From contig SVIP01000001.1 in NCBI GenBank assembly GCA_015069425.1, forward strand, positions 248,001 through 312,000: a stretch of 64,000 nt of DNA, in the 5' to 3' direction. This DNA comes from Clostridiales bacterium (GTDB lineage: Bacteria; Bacillota; Clostridia; Christensenellales; Borkfalkiaceae). Under the pieces are notes generated by a model that was given only the letters and a program-made list of their open reading frames with translations, was not told where the DNA came from and did no database searches. This document shows positions 51,897-59,313 of this stretch, piece by piece. A program made the translations under genes and the position numbers. How positions within the stretch are numbered: the stretch's first letter is position 1; the number at the start of each line of letters is the position of its first letter.

Positions 51897-53408
51897 TTAA
51901 TTATGTCGGTAACTTACCGCTTCTAAAATATGTTCAGGGCGAATTTCATCATAAAGTGCCATATCGGCAATCGTTCTTGCCACCTTTATAATTCTACTGC
52001 GTGCTCTAGGTGATAAATGCAAACTTTCGTATGCATTTTTTAAAATATTTTCACATTCTTGTGTAAGTTTACAGTATTTTTTTATGTGACGCTCACCCAT
52101 ATCGCTATTAGTCAAAATCCCATCGTCCTTAAAACGATTTTCTTGTATTTTTCTCGTCCTATTAACGCGTGCTCTTACGGTTTCAGATTTTTCCTGTTCA
52201 CTATCATCAGATAGTTCTGCGTACTTAACGCTATCAACTTCCACTTGAATATCTATTCTATCTAATAGCGGTCCACTAATTCTCGCCTTATACTTTTCTA
52301 TTTGTTGTGGTGTACAAGTACAAACTTTTTCACTACTTCCATAATTACCACACGGACACGGGTTCATACTTCCACAAAGCATAAAGTTTGCAGGGTAAAT
52401 AATAGTCCCTACTGCTCTTGAAACACTTATAATTCTATCTTCTAAAGGTTGACGAAGAGCCTCTAAGGTTGACCTATTATACTCGGGCATTTCATCTAAA
52501 AACAAAACCCCGTTATGTGCAAGGCTTATTTCACCTGGCTTTAAATTAGAACTTCCACCCGTTAACGCAACACTCGTTGCAGTATGGTGTGGACTTCTAA
52601 ACGGTCTAGAAAAAACTATACCGTCCTTATCGTTAATCAATCCGCATACAGAATGAATTTTAGTCGTTTCTAACGCCTCTTCAAAAGTCATATCGGGCAT
52701 TATGGTTGGAATACATTTTGCGAGCATAGTCTTTCCCGTACCAGGAGCACCGACAAAAAGTAAATTATGCCCACCAGAAACGGCAACTTCTAAAGCACGC
52801 TTAGCCACAGCTTGTCCTTTAACAAAACAAATATCCGTATCGTAAGAATTCTTAATTCCTTTTGTTAAAAACTCGTGTTTTTCAATTGGCACACAAGGCT
52901 TTAATCCTGACAAGTGGTCGATAACCTCGCTTAAATTATTGAGGGCATAAACAGTTGCCCCCTTAACGTAAGAGGCTTCGATTTGATTGTCCTTTGGAAT
53001 AATAAACTTTTTGTAACCGTGTGAAAGTGCGGAAATAATAATGGGTAAAACACCGTTTATTCTTCTAAGAGAACCGTCAAGCGACAATTCACCTAAAAAA
53101 ACAATATCTGAAGTGTCTGCAACTAATTGACCGCTAGCAACCAACACTCCTATAGCAAGAGGCAAATCAAGAGCAGAGCCTTCCTTTTTAACGTCAGCAG
53201 GGGCAAGATTTGCGGTTAATCTGCGAGTTGGCACAGTTCTTCCGCTATTCTTTATCGCAGAGCGCACGCGCTCTTTTGATTCCTTAACGGCAGTATCCGC
53301 AAGTCCCACTACTTCAAAAGCAGGCAATCCGTTATTCACGTCCACTTCTACACTGACTGGTATTCCTTTAAGTCCTATCAGCGCAAAACTGCAAATTTTT
53401 GCAATCAT
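51897..53408 (-). CDS. comM: YifB/ComM family Mg-chelatase-like AAA+ ATPase
   Basis: A 503-residue protein. It has an N-terminal ribosomal-S5-like/Lon-type domain ('VEVDVNNGLPAFEVVGLADTA'), an AAA+ domain with Walker A 'GAPGTGKTMLAK', Walker B 'GVLFLDEMPEY', a cysteine cluster 'NPCPCGNYG...CTC', and a C-terminal helical lid. ComM is a helicase that promotes branch migration during transformation recombination. It is the first gene of the 13-gene operon, with an AT-rich promoter about 60-90 nt upstream. Confidence 0.93.
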   Translation of the reverse strand: MIAKICSFALIGLKGIPVSVEVDVNNGLPAFEVVGLADTAVKESKERVRSAIKNSGRTVPTRRLTANLAPADVKKEGSALDLPLAIGVLVASGQLVADTSDIVFLGELSLDGSLRRINGVLPIIISALSHGYKKFIIPKDNQIEASYVKGATVYALNNLSEVIDHLSGLKPCVPIEKHEFLTKGIKNSYDTDICFVKGQAVAKRALEVAVSGGHNLLFVGAPGTGKTMLAKCIPTIMPDMTFEEALETTKIHSVCGLINDKDGIVFSRPFRSPHHTATSVALTGGSSNLKPGEISLAHNGVLFLDEMPEYNRSTLEALRQPLEDRIISVSRAVGTIIYPANFMLCGSMNPCPCGNYGSSEKVCTCTPQQIEKYKARISGPLLDRIDIQVEVDSVKYAELSDDSEQEKSETVRARVNRTRKIQENRFKDDGILTNSDMGERHIKKYCKLTQECENILKNAYESLHLSPRARSRIIKVARTIADMALYDEIRPEHILEAVSYRHN

Positions 53409-53470
53409 TTGCTCTTTAGTTCCCTTTTATTTTTTTACTTTATTATTTTATCTGCACTTAGTATTATATA

Positions 53471-53499
53471 ATTATATAATATTTTAAAACAAAAGTAAA
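53471..53499 (-). promoter_or_regulatory. Promoter of the 13-gene yifB-yfcE operon
   Basis: On the minus strand TTTACT, a 17-bp spacer and TATAAT; a second TATAAT lies just downstream. It is the only recognisable promoter for the tightly packed genes down to 39972. Confidence 0.58.
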
Positions 53500-53543
53500 A
53501 TGCTTTATAACAAAAAACGATAAAAAAGCCAGCGATAAAAAAA

Positions 53544-53566
53544 GAACTTACCTTTTGGGTAAGTCC
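53544..53566 (-). terminator. Intrinsic terminator of rplS
   Basis: On the minus strand GGACTTACC pairs with GGTAAGTTC (one wobble), followed by T7. It lies 15 nt past the rplS stop. Confidence 0.8.
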
Positions 53567-53580
53567 TTAATCTTTCGTTA

Positions 53581-53928
53581 TTATCTCTTAACTTCTTTAA
53601 CCTTAGCAGCTTTACCAGTTCTTGCACGTAAATAATAAAGTTTCGCACGACGAACTTTACCTTTTCTAACAACCTGAATGTCTGCAACCTTTGGTGAGTG
53701 GATTGGGAAAGTCTTTTCAACACCTACGCCGAAAGAAATTCTTCTTACGGTAAAGGTTTCTGAAATTCCACCGTGTTTTCTAGCGATAACGATTCCCTCA
53801 AAGGCTTGTAATCTTTCTCTATCACCTTCGATAACCTTAATCATTACCTTAACGGTATCACCAACGTTAAATTCGGGAATACTTGTCTTTACGTTTTCCT
53901 GATTGATAGCTTCAATAATACTACTCAT
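53581..53928 (-). CDS. rplS: 50S ribosomal protein L19
   Basis: A 115-residue protein matching L19 throughout: '[20 protein letters not shown]', '[20 protein letters not shown]', '[14 protein letters not shown]'. It sits at the 30S/50S interface of the ribosome. In most Firmicutes it directly follows trmD. Here rbgA, rnhB and yraN lie between, and rplS has its own promoter, leader and terminator. GGAGG precedes the ATG. Confidence 0.97.
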   Translation of the reverse strand: MSSIIEAINQENVKTSIPEFNVGDTVKVMIKVIEGDRERLQAFEGIVIARKHGGISETFTVRRISFGVGVEKTFPIHSPKVADIQVVRKGKVRRAKLYYLRARTGKAAKVKEVKR

Positions 53929-53931
53929 AAT

Positions 53932-53994
53932 GCTTTTACCTCCGTTTTATTAAACGTTCATTGTCAAATTTTTGCAAGAGGAACGCCCAAAGCG
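53932..53994 (-). promoter_or_regulatory. Structured 5' leader of rplS, candidate L19 autoregulatory element
   Basis: The ~65-nt leader contains an AACGC-TTTGG-GCGTT hairpin, followed by a second weaker AACGTTT/AAAACG pairing just before GGAGG. L19 leaders that bind the protein are known in low-GC Gram-positives (Rfam L19_leader). The match here is not verified. Confidence 0.4.
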
Positions 53995-54000
53995 TTTATT

Positions 54001-54029
54001 ATAATACCACATTTTTTAGTAAATAGCAA
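54001..54029 (-). promoter_or_regulatory. rplS promoter
   Basis: On the minus strand TTGCTA, a 17-bp spacer and TATTAT lie about 75 nt before rplS and directly after the yraN stop. Confidence 0.65.
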
Positions 54030-54035
54030 GCATTT

Positions 54036-54401
54036 TTACATACTAAATGCATCTAAAATGTGATTTATTTGTCCGTTTTCAATTTCTATCACGTCAAATC
54101 GACAAATACTATCGGTTTTTTTCTCTTTTACTAAAAATTCTTGTGCGACCTTATAATATTTTTCTTGTTTCTTAAATGTAACCGCCTCACTTGGACTACC
54201 AAATTCCTGTCCCGAGCGCGTCTTTACTTCAACAAAAACTATTACCCCGTCGTCTTCTACAATTATATCAATCTCGCCCACGTGCGTCTTATAATTGGTT
54301 TTTAGTATCTTATAACCTTTTTTCTTTAAATATTCACCTGCTTTTAATTCGCCGGCTCTACCCAGAAATTTTTTATAAAAGTTTTTCTGTGCAATTTGCA
54401 A
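54036..54401 (-). CDS. YraN/UPF0102 family nuclease-like protein
   Basis: A 121-residue protein with the PD-(D/E)xK nuclease core 'GEIDIIVEDDGVIVFVEVKTR', characteristic of YraN. Its role is poorly known; neighbours of rnhB across bacteria suggest DNA repair or replication. It starts at TTG 54401, 8 nt after AAGGAG, and overlaps the end of rnhB by 58 nt in another frame. That overlap is unusually long, but the ribosome-binding site supports it. Confidence 0.88.
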   Translation of the reverse strand: MQIAQKNFYKKFLGRAGELKAGEYLKKKGYKILKTNYKTHVGEIDIIVEDDGVIVFVEVKTRSGQEFGSPSEAVTFKKQEKYYKVAQEFLVKEKKTDSICRFDVIEIENGQINHILDAFSM

Positions 54402-54952
54402 GGTCCTATCTCCTTGATTTTTTCTATATGACTTTTCGTCCCGTACCCTTTATGTTTTTCAAATCCATATTCGGGAAATTCTTTAGCGTATTCCACCATT
54501 AAATTATCTCTATAAACTTTTGCAAGTATCGACGCACAACTAATCGTGTAACTGTTAGCGTCACCCTTAATTACGTACTCTGCGTTTATAGAAAGATTCG
54601 TATCCACACCGTCAACCAAGGTAATATCGGGTTTTACAGTCAATCCGTTCACCGCCTCAGTCATGCATTTTTTAACGGCGTTAAGAATGTTTATACTGTC
54701 GATTTCGTCTTGCCAAATCTCCTTTATACAGTACGCAACCGCCTTGTTCTTAATAATTTCAGCTAATTTTTCACGCTTTTTTTCTGAAAGTTTTTTACTG
54801 TCATCAACACCGTCTATTATATCGTCTAGTGGCATTATAACAGAGGCACACACGACTGGTCCTGCAAGCGGACCACGCCCGACTTCATCTACACCAGCAA
54901 CGAGTTTTAAGCCCTTTTCAATATGTTTTCTTTCGTAACTTAATTTATCCAT
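54344..54952 (-). CDS. rnhB: Ribonuclease HII
   Basis: A 202-residue enzyme with the RNase HII active-site start 'GVDEVGRGPLAGPVV' (Asp-Glu), the later aspartate in 'ITLVDGVDTN' and 'SCASILAKVYRD'. It removes single ribonucleotides and RNA primers from DNA. It begins 1 nt after rbgA, a classical neighbour, and its end overlaps yraN. Confidence 0.95.
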   Translation of the reverse strand: MDKLSYERKHIEKGLKLVAGVDEVGRGPLAGPVVCASVIMPLDDIIDGVDDSKKLSEKKREKLAEIIKNKAVAYCIKEIWQDEIDSINILNAVKKCMTEAVNGLTVKPDITLVDGVDTNLSINAEYVIKGDANSYTISCASILAKVYRDNLMVEYAKEFPEYGFEKHKGYGTKSHIEKIKEIGPCKLHRKTFIKNFWVEPAN

Positions 54953-54953
54953 C

Positions 54954-55787
54954 TTAGTCTAAAATAATTTTACCTATTCTGCCCTTTCTAAAGTCGTCGA
55001 TAATAGCAACTGCGCATCTATCGTAATCATATTCTCCGCCACGGCGTAAAAAACCACGACGCACGCAGATAGCGTCAAACAGTTCTAAGGTTTCAACTTC
55101 AGTATTTTCAATTCCGTACTTACTCTTAAGCAAATTGGGATATTTTTCTTTTAATTCCTTTAGTAATTCAAACGCCAAATCGTTAAAATCTATATTTGCG
55201 TCGTTCATACTACCAATAAAAGCAAGGTGCTTCGCTAAGGTTTGATTTTCAAAAGCAGGGGGCATTGTCCCCGGTGTATCTAAAAGTTCAAGCTCACGAA
55301 GTCTTACCCATTGCTTACCCTTTGTCACGCCCGCTTTATCGCCTGTAATAGCCTTTTTCCCTCCGCAAAGTGCGTTTATTATGGTTGATTTTCCTGTGTT
55401 GGGAATTCCAGCGACCATAAATCTTATAGGCTTAAAAACGCCTTTTTCCTTGTTCCTTTCAAGTTTATCTTTAAGTAGCGAAAACAGTTTTGCGTATAGT
55501 AAATCAACAGCACGCTTATCCATCGCACTTATTGCAACCGTTTCTTTACTTTCGTTTTTAAATTCGGCAATAGTACGATTTACGTCCTTTGTCTCAACAA
55601 GGTCGGTTTTATTTAAGACGTATAGAACCTTTTTATTAGAAAAAAGCCTATCTAGTTTAGAATTAAGCGACGCCCTAGGCGCTCTAGCGTCGAGGACAAC
55701 CATAACTCCGTCTACGGCTTTAAGATTTTCTTCCATCATTCGCATTGCCGCAGTCATATGCCCTGGAAACCATTGTAAATGTTGCAT
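54954..55787 (-). CDS. rbgA: Ribosome biogenesis GTPase RbgA (YlqF)
   Basis: A 277-residue circularly permuted GTPase. The G4 motif 'LNKTDLVE' comes before G1 'GIPNTGKSTIINAL' and G3 'DTPGTM', which is diagnostic of the YlqF/RbgA group. 'QWFPGHMTAAMR' is its N-terminal signature. It acts late in 50S assembly. It is 2 nt downstream of trmD. Confidence 0.95.
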   Translation of the reverse strand: MQHLQWFPGHMTAAMRMMEENLKAVDGVMVVLDARAPRASLNSKLDRLFSNKKVLYVLNKTDLVETKDVNRTIAEFKNESKETVAISAMDKRAVDLLYAKLFSLLKDKLERNKEKGVFKPIRFMVAGIPNTGKSTIINALCGGKKAITGDKAGVTKGKQWVRLRELELLDTPGTMPPAFENQTLAKHLAFIGSMNDANIDFNDLAFELLKELKEKYPNLLKSKYGIENTEVETLELFDAICVRRGFLRRGGEYDYDRCAVAIIDDFRKGRIGKIILD

Positions 55788-55789
55788 AG

Positions 55790-56461
55790 TTACTCCTTAT
55801 TTATTAGGTCTGGGCGATTTTTTTCGGTAATTTCTCTAGCTCTTTCAGCACGCCACTCGTCAATCTTTTTGTGATTTCCGCTCCTTAAAACTTCAGGAAC
55901 TTTAAGCCCCATAAACTCTTGTGGACGAGTATAATGTGGGTATTCTAGCATTCCACTGGCAAAACTTTCTTGCTTTAAGGATTCTCCGTTAATAACCCCG
56001 TCAATATATCTTGCAACCGCGTCAACAACTGCCATTGCGGGAATTTCTCCACCCGTTAAAACAAAGTCGCCAATAGACAATTCTTGATCAATAAAAAGGT
56101 CGATAACCCTCTGGTCAACCCCCTCGTAATGTCCACAAAGAAGTAAAAGTCTATCTAGCTTAGCGTACTCTAAAACCACCTTTTGACTAAAGGTTTTTCC
56201 TTTTGGTGACATATAAACCCTTAATGCCTCGTGGTTAGGGTCTACTGCCTCTATAGCACTAGCGATAGGCTGAACCATCATAACCATACCCGCTCCACCA
56301 CCAAATGGTGTATCGTCACATTTTTTATGCTTGTCTAATGTATATTCACGTATATCTACTACGTTAATTTCCAGTTTGTTACTCTCAACCGCCCTACCGA
56401 TAATGCTGGTTTTAAGGGGTGAGAACATCTCGGGAAAAAGGGTTAAAATATCAATCCTCAT
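55790..56461 (-). CDS. trmD: tRNA (guanine-37-N1)-methyltransferase
   Basis: A 223-residue SPOUT enzyme with 'LTLFPEMFSPL', the knot region 'LLLCGHYEGVDQRVID' and 'IGDFVLTGGEIPAMAVVDA'. It methylates G37 of tRNAs to prevent frameshifting. It overlaps rimM by 11 nt. Confidence 0.96.
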   Translation of the reverse strand: MRIDILTLFPEMFSPLKTSIIGRAVESNKLEINVVDIREYTLDKHKKCDDTPFGGGAGMVMMVQPIASAIEAVDPNHEALRVYMSPKGKTFSQKVVLEYAKLDRLLLLCGHYEGVDQRVIDLFIDQELSIGDFVLTGGEIPAMAVVDAVARYIDGVINGESLKQESFASGMLEYPHYTRPQEFMGLKVPEVLRSGNHKKIDEWRAERAREITEKNRPDLINKE

Positions 56462-56957
56462 AACACGAAATCTCCGAGAGTCGTTTTTTATTCGCTACAA
56501 TTTTTTTGCTTTGCACGTCAATATTAATAATTGCATCTTTTAAGAAAGGGAAACGCATAATTTTTCCGTCCAGACACTTAACTGTAAAAATATCCGTCCT
56601 TGCTGAAAACACGTCTATAATTTCCCCGATTTTTTGTTCTTCAACCATTAAAGCACAACCAATAATATCGGTAATAAAGTATCTACCCTCTTGTAAAGGA
56701 ATAGCGTTTTCTCTAGTAACACGCAAAAACTTACCACGGAAAGTTTCAGCGGTATTGCGGTCAATAACACTATCAAGCGAAACTAACACCATATTACCAG
56801 CAATTACAGTGTTAGACACGCGATAAGTATTATCTTCAATAATAACTTCTTTTAAGTTTTTAAAGCGGTTTATATCGTCCGTTAAAGGCTGAACCTTTAA
56901 TTCACCACGAATACCTTGCGGTTTGACGATAAGACCAATTTTTAGGGTATCAATCAT
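56451..56957 (-). CDS. rimM: Ribosome maturation factor RimM
   Basis: A 168-residue protein with the RimM N-terminal domain ('IGLIVKPQGIRGELKVQPLT') and the PRC-barrel C-terminal domain. It binds S19 and helps 30S head maturation. The track's TTG start is replaced by the ATG at 56957, but neither has a recognisable ribosome-binding site. The 27 nt between khpA and rimM hold a terminator-like hairpin and a T run. Translation or transcription of rimM may therefore be controlled here. Confidence 0.92.
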   Translation of the reverse strand: MIDTLKIGLIVKPQGIRGELKVQPLTDDINRFKNLKEVIIEDNTYRVSNTVIAGNMVLVSLDSVIDRNTAETFRGKFLRVTRENAIPLQEGRYFITDIIGCALMVEEQKIGEIIDVFSARTDIFTVKCLDGKIMRFPFLKDAIINIDVQSKKIVANKKRLSEISCYED

Positions 56958-56971
56958 ACTTAACAAGGAAG

Positions 56972-57000
56972 AAAAACGGGGAAATTATTCCTTTTCCCCG
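56972..57000 (-). terminator. Terminator-like hairpin at the khpA/rimM junction
   Basis: On the minus strand CGGGGAAA pairs perfectly with TTTCCCCG, with the khpA stop codon in the loop, and is followed by TTTTT. It would cut transcription between khpA and rimM, inside an otherwise continuous operon. Confidence 0.65.
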
Positions 57001-57230
57001 CGTTCTTCAATTTCAATATTGTACTTTTTGTTTTCCTTAACTGAGCCAACGCGAACGAGAGTTCTGAGTGCCTTTGCAATTTTGCCCTTGCGTCCAATAA
57101 CCTTGCCCATGTCGTCAGATGAAAGAATAACCGTTACGGAAACGTTTTTTCCGTCGTCGTCAATTATATACTCGACCTTATCGGGATTTTCCGCAAAACG
57201 GCCGACTACATATTTAATAAGTTCTATCAT
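56985..57230 (-). CDS. khpA: KhpA, KH-domain RNA-binding protein
   Basis: An 81-residue single KH domain with the GxxG loop in 'KVIGRKGKIAKALRTLV'. It is the usual partner of rpsP in Firmicutes and binds many RNAs together with KhpB, affecting cell division and translation. Its last codons form the left arm of a hairpin terminator. It is 21 nt downstream of rpsP. Confidence 0.94.
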   Translation of the reverse strand: MIELIKYVVGRFAENPDKVEYIIDDDGKNVSVTVILSSDDMGKVIGRKGKIAKALRTLVRVGSVKENKKYNIEIEERGEKE

Positions 57231-57251
57231 AACTGCTCCTTAAATCCCAAA

Positions 57252-57548
57252 TTATTTTGAAGATTTACGAACTTTCGTTTTAGCAGGTGAAAGTTTTGCA
57301 GATTTTTCGATAACGCCCTTGTTTACGAGAATGTTCTTAACTGTTTCAGTAGGTTGAACACCCTTGCTAATCCAATCTTTTGCCTTTTCTACGTCGATTA
57401 CGATTTCAGCGGGTTGTGCGGTAGGATTGTAGTGACCTACTTTGTCAATATACGCTCCATCACGTGCGTTTCTCGAATCGGTTACAACGATACGGTAGAA
57501 GGGTGATTTCTTGTCGCCCATTCTGGTCAATCTCATTTTTACTGCCAT
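57252..57548 (-). CDS. rpsP: 30S ribosomal protein S16
   Basis: A 98-residue protein with the S16 start '[22 protein letters not shown]' (after two residues) and 'DRVGHYNP'-like '[12 protein letters not shown]'. It helps 30S assembly. AAGGAG precedes the ATG. It lies 53 nt after ffh and 21 nt before khpA in the SRP/ribosome cluster. Confidence 0.97.
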   Translation of the reverse strand: MAVKMRLTRMGDKKSPFYRIVVTDSRNARDGAYIDKVGHYNPTAQPAEIVIDVEKAKDWISKGVQPTETVKNILVNKGVIEKSAKLSPAKTKVRKSSK

Positions 57549-57601
57549 TTTAGTTTTCTCCTTAAATGTAATTTATTTATATTTTTTATTTTTTTACTTT
57601 T

Positions 57602-58915
57602 TTAGAAACCTTTAAAAAATCTATTATTTTTCATCTGTTTCATCATAACTTTTGTCTGTTCAAACTGCTTAAGTAACCTATTTACTTCTTGAACACTCGT
57701 TCCGCTACCCTTTGCAATCCTATTCTTTCTCGAAAAGTTCAAAACAGATGGGTTTTCACGCTCATACATAGTCATTGACTGAATAATGGCTTTTGTTCTA
57801 AGCATCTGCTTTTCGTCAATATCTTCTTCACGAATTTTGAATTTTCCGCCCATTCCAGGGAGCATTGCAAGAACGTCCTTTATTCCCCCCATCTTACTCA
57901 TCGTTTCAAACTGAGTTAGATAGTCGTCTAGGGTAAAAGAATTTTCCCTAAACTTTTTCTCCATCTTCTTTGCTTGCTCTTCGGTAACCGCTTCTTGTGC
58001 TTTTTCAATAAGCGATAAAACGTCACCCATGCCAAGAATACGGTTTGCCATTCTATCGGGATAGAACGGCTCTAAATCGCCGAGTTTTTCACCCACAGAA
58101 CAGAATTTAATAGGCTTGCCCGTAACGGCTTTCATCGAAAGAGTTGCACCACCCCTTGTGTCACCGTCAAGTTTAGTCAAAACTAAACCAGTAACTTCTA
58201 AGCGTTTATTAAAAGTATCTGCAACTTCTACTGCAACCTGACCGGTCATTGAGTCAACGACGAGCAATATTTCCGAGGGATTAACTTCTTGCTTGATATT
58301 TTCAAGTTCTTTCATCAACTCTTCGTCGATTTGAAGTCTACCTGCAGTATCTATAATAACGGTGTCAAATCCGTACGATTTAGCGTACTGAACACCCTCT
58401 TTGGCTATTTTAACAGGGTTTCCTTGTCCCTTTTCAAAAACAGTACAACCCGCCTTTTCGCCAACTACTTTGAGTTGATTAATTGCCGCTGGACGATAAA
58501 CGTCACAAGCAACTAAAAGAGGTTTTCTGCCCTGTTTTTTAAGCATTAGACCAAGTTTACCCACGAGAGTAGTTTTACCAGCACCTTGCAAACCAGCCAT
58601 CATTATGACAGTAGGAGGATTGGTAAAATTAAGTTTGCTGTTACTACTACCCATTAATGAAATGAGTTCTTCGTTAACAACTTTAATAACTTGTTGCGTT
58701 GGGCTTAAACTTTTTAAAATTTCTTGTCCAACCGCACGTTCTGACACCTTTGCAACGAACTCTTTAACGACCTTAATATTGACGTCCGCCTCTAAAAGTG
58801 CGATACGCACTTCACGCATAGCCGTCTTTATTTCAAGTTCAGTAAGTTTGCCGTGCTTTGTCAGTTTACTGAAAATATGATTAAGTTTATCCGATAATCC
58901 CGAAAAAAGTGCCAT
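57602..58915 (-). CDS. ffh: Signal recognition particle protein Ffh
   Basis: A 437-residue SRP54 GTPase. The N domain is followed by the G domain with G1 'GLQGAGKTTLVGKLG', 'DTAGRLQ' and 'TKLDGDTRGG'. A methionine-rich M domain ends it ('MGGIKDVLAMLPGMGG', 'MMKQMKNNRFFKGF') and binds signal peptides and the 4.5S/6S RNA. It targets nascent membrane proteins to FtsY, encoded 4 kb upstream. It overlaps ylxM by 1 nt. Confidence 0.97.
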   Translation of the reverse strand: MALFSGLSDKLNHIFSKLTKHGKLTELEIKTAMREVRIALLEADVNIKVVKEFVAKVSERAVGQEILKSLSPTQQVIKVVNEELISLMGSSNSKLNFTNPPTVIMMAGLQGAGKTTLVGKLGLMLKKQGRKPLLVACDVYRPAAINQLKVVGEKAGCTVFEKGQGNPVKIAKEGVQYAKSYGFDTVIIDTAGRLQIDEELMKELENIKQEVNPSEILLVVDSMTGQVAVEVADTFNKRLEVTGLVLTKLDGDTRGGATLSMKAVTGKPIKFCSVGEKLGDLEPFYPDRMANRILGMGDVLSLIEKAQEAVTEEQAKKMEKKFRENSFTLDDYLTQFETMSKMGGIKDVLAMLPGMGGKFKIREEDIDEKQMLRTKAIIQSMTMYERENPSVLNFSRKNRIAKGSGTSVQEVNRLLKQFEQTKVMMKQMKNNRFFKGF

Positions 58916-59214
58916 TATATTTCCAGTATCTCCCTTAAAGCGGTTGCGATTTTCTCATCATTAATATCGCTTAAAAGAGCAAAAATCTTGTCTTTTTTCT
59001 CTTTAATTTTAAGCGCATTTTCGTATTCAAGCAACTTTTTTTTAACCTTTTTAACAGCGTCGTATACACTTTGCCTCGTTCCACCCTCTTCTTCTGCAAT
59101 CTCCGCAAGCGATAAATCAAATAGATAATGCGAAGAAAAAAGTTCACGTTGTTTTTCCGTTAAAAGGTCTTTATACAATTCAAAAAGTTCTATAAATTCT
59201 AAATCTTTTTCCAT
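58915..59214 (-). CDS. ylxM: YlxM family helix-turn-helix protein
   Basis: A 99-residue protein with 'YKDLLTEKQRELFSSHYLFD' and 'SLAEIAEEEGGTRQSVYDAVKK', the sigma-4-like helix-turn-helix of YlxM/UPF0122, the standard neighbour of ffh. In streptococci it modulates SRP activity. The ATG at 59214 is preferred to the track's TTG. No Shine-Dalgarno lies between the upstream hairpin and the ATG; the only AGGTG is inside the hairpin. Stop and ffh start overlap. Confidence 0.93.
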   Translation of the reverse strand: MEKDLEFIELFELYKDLLTEKQRELFSSHYLFDLSLAEIAEEEGGTRQSVYDAVKKVKKKLLEYENALKIKEKKDKIFALLSDINDEKIATALREILEI

Positions 59215-59226
59215 AATCAAACAAAA

Positions 59227-59254
59227 AGGTGTAAAACACTTTTGCTTTACACCT
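59227..59254 (-). promoter_or_regulatory. Hairpin with T-tract in the ylxM-ffh leader
   Basis: On the minus strand GGTGTAAAGC pairs with GTTTTACACC around a short loop, followed by TTTTTG. It begins at the expected transcription start of the ylxM promoter and ends about 13 nt before the ATG. It may terminate the upstream lipoprotein transcript, attenuate ylxM-ffh, or protect the 5' end. Confidence 0.6.
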
Positions 59255-59258
59255 CTCT

Positions 59259-59286
59259 ATTATACAGATTTTAACCTTTATGTCAA
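59259..59286 (-). promoter_or_regulatory. Promoter of the ylxM-ffh operon
   Basis: On the minus strand TTGACA, a 16-bp spacer and TATAAT, both hexamers perfect. Confidence 0.75.
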
Positions 59287-59313
59287 GCATTTTTACTTGT
59301 CGGAATGATTTTT

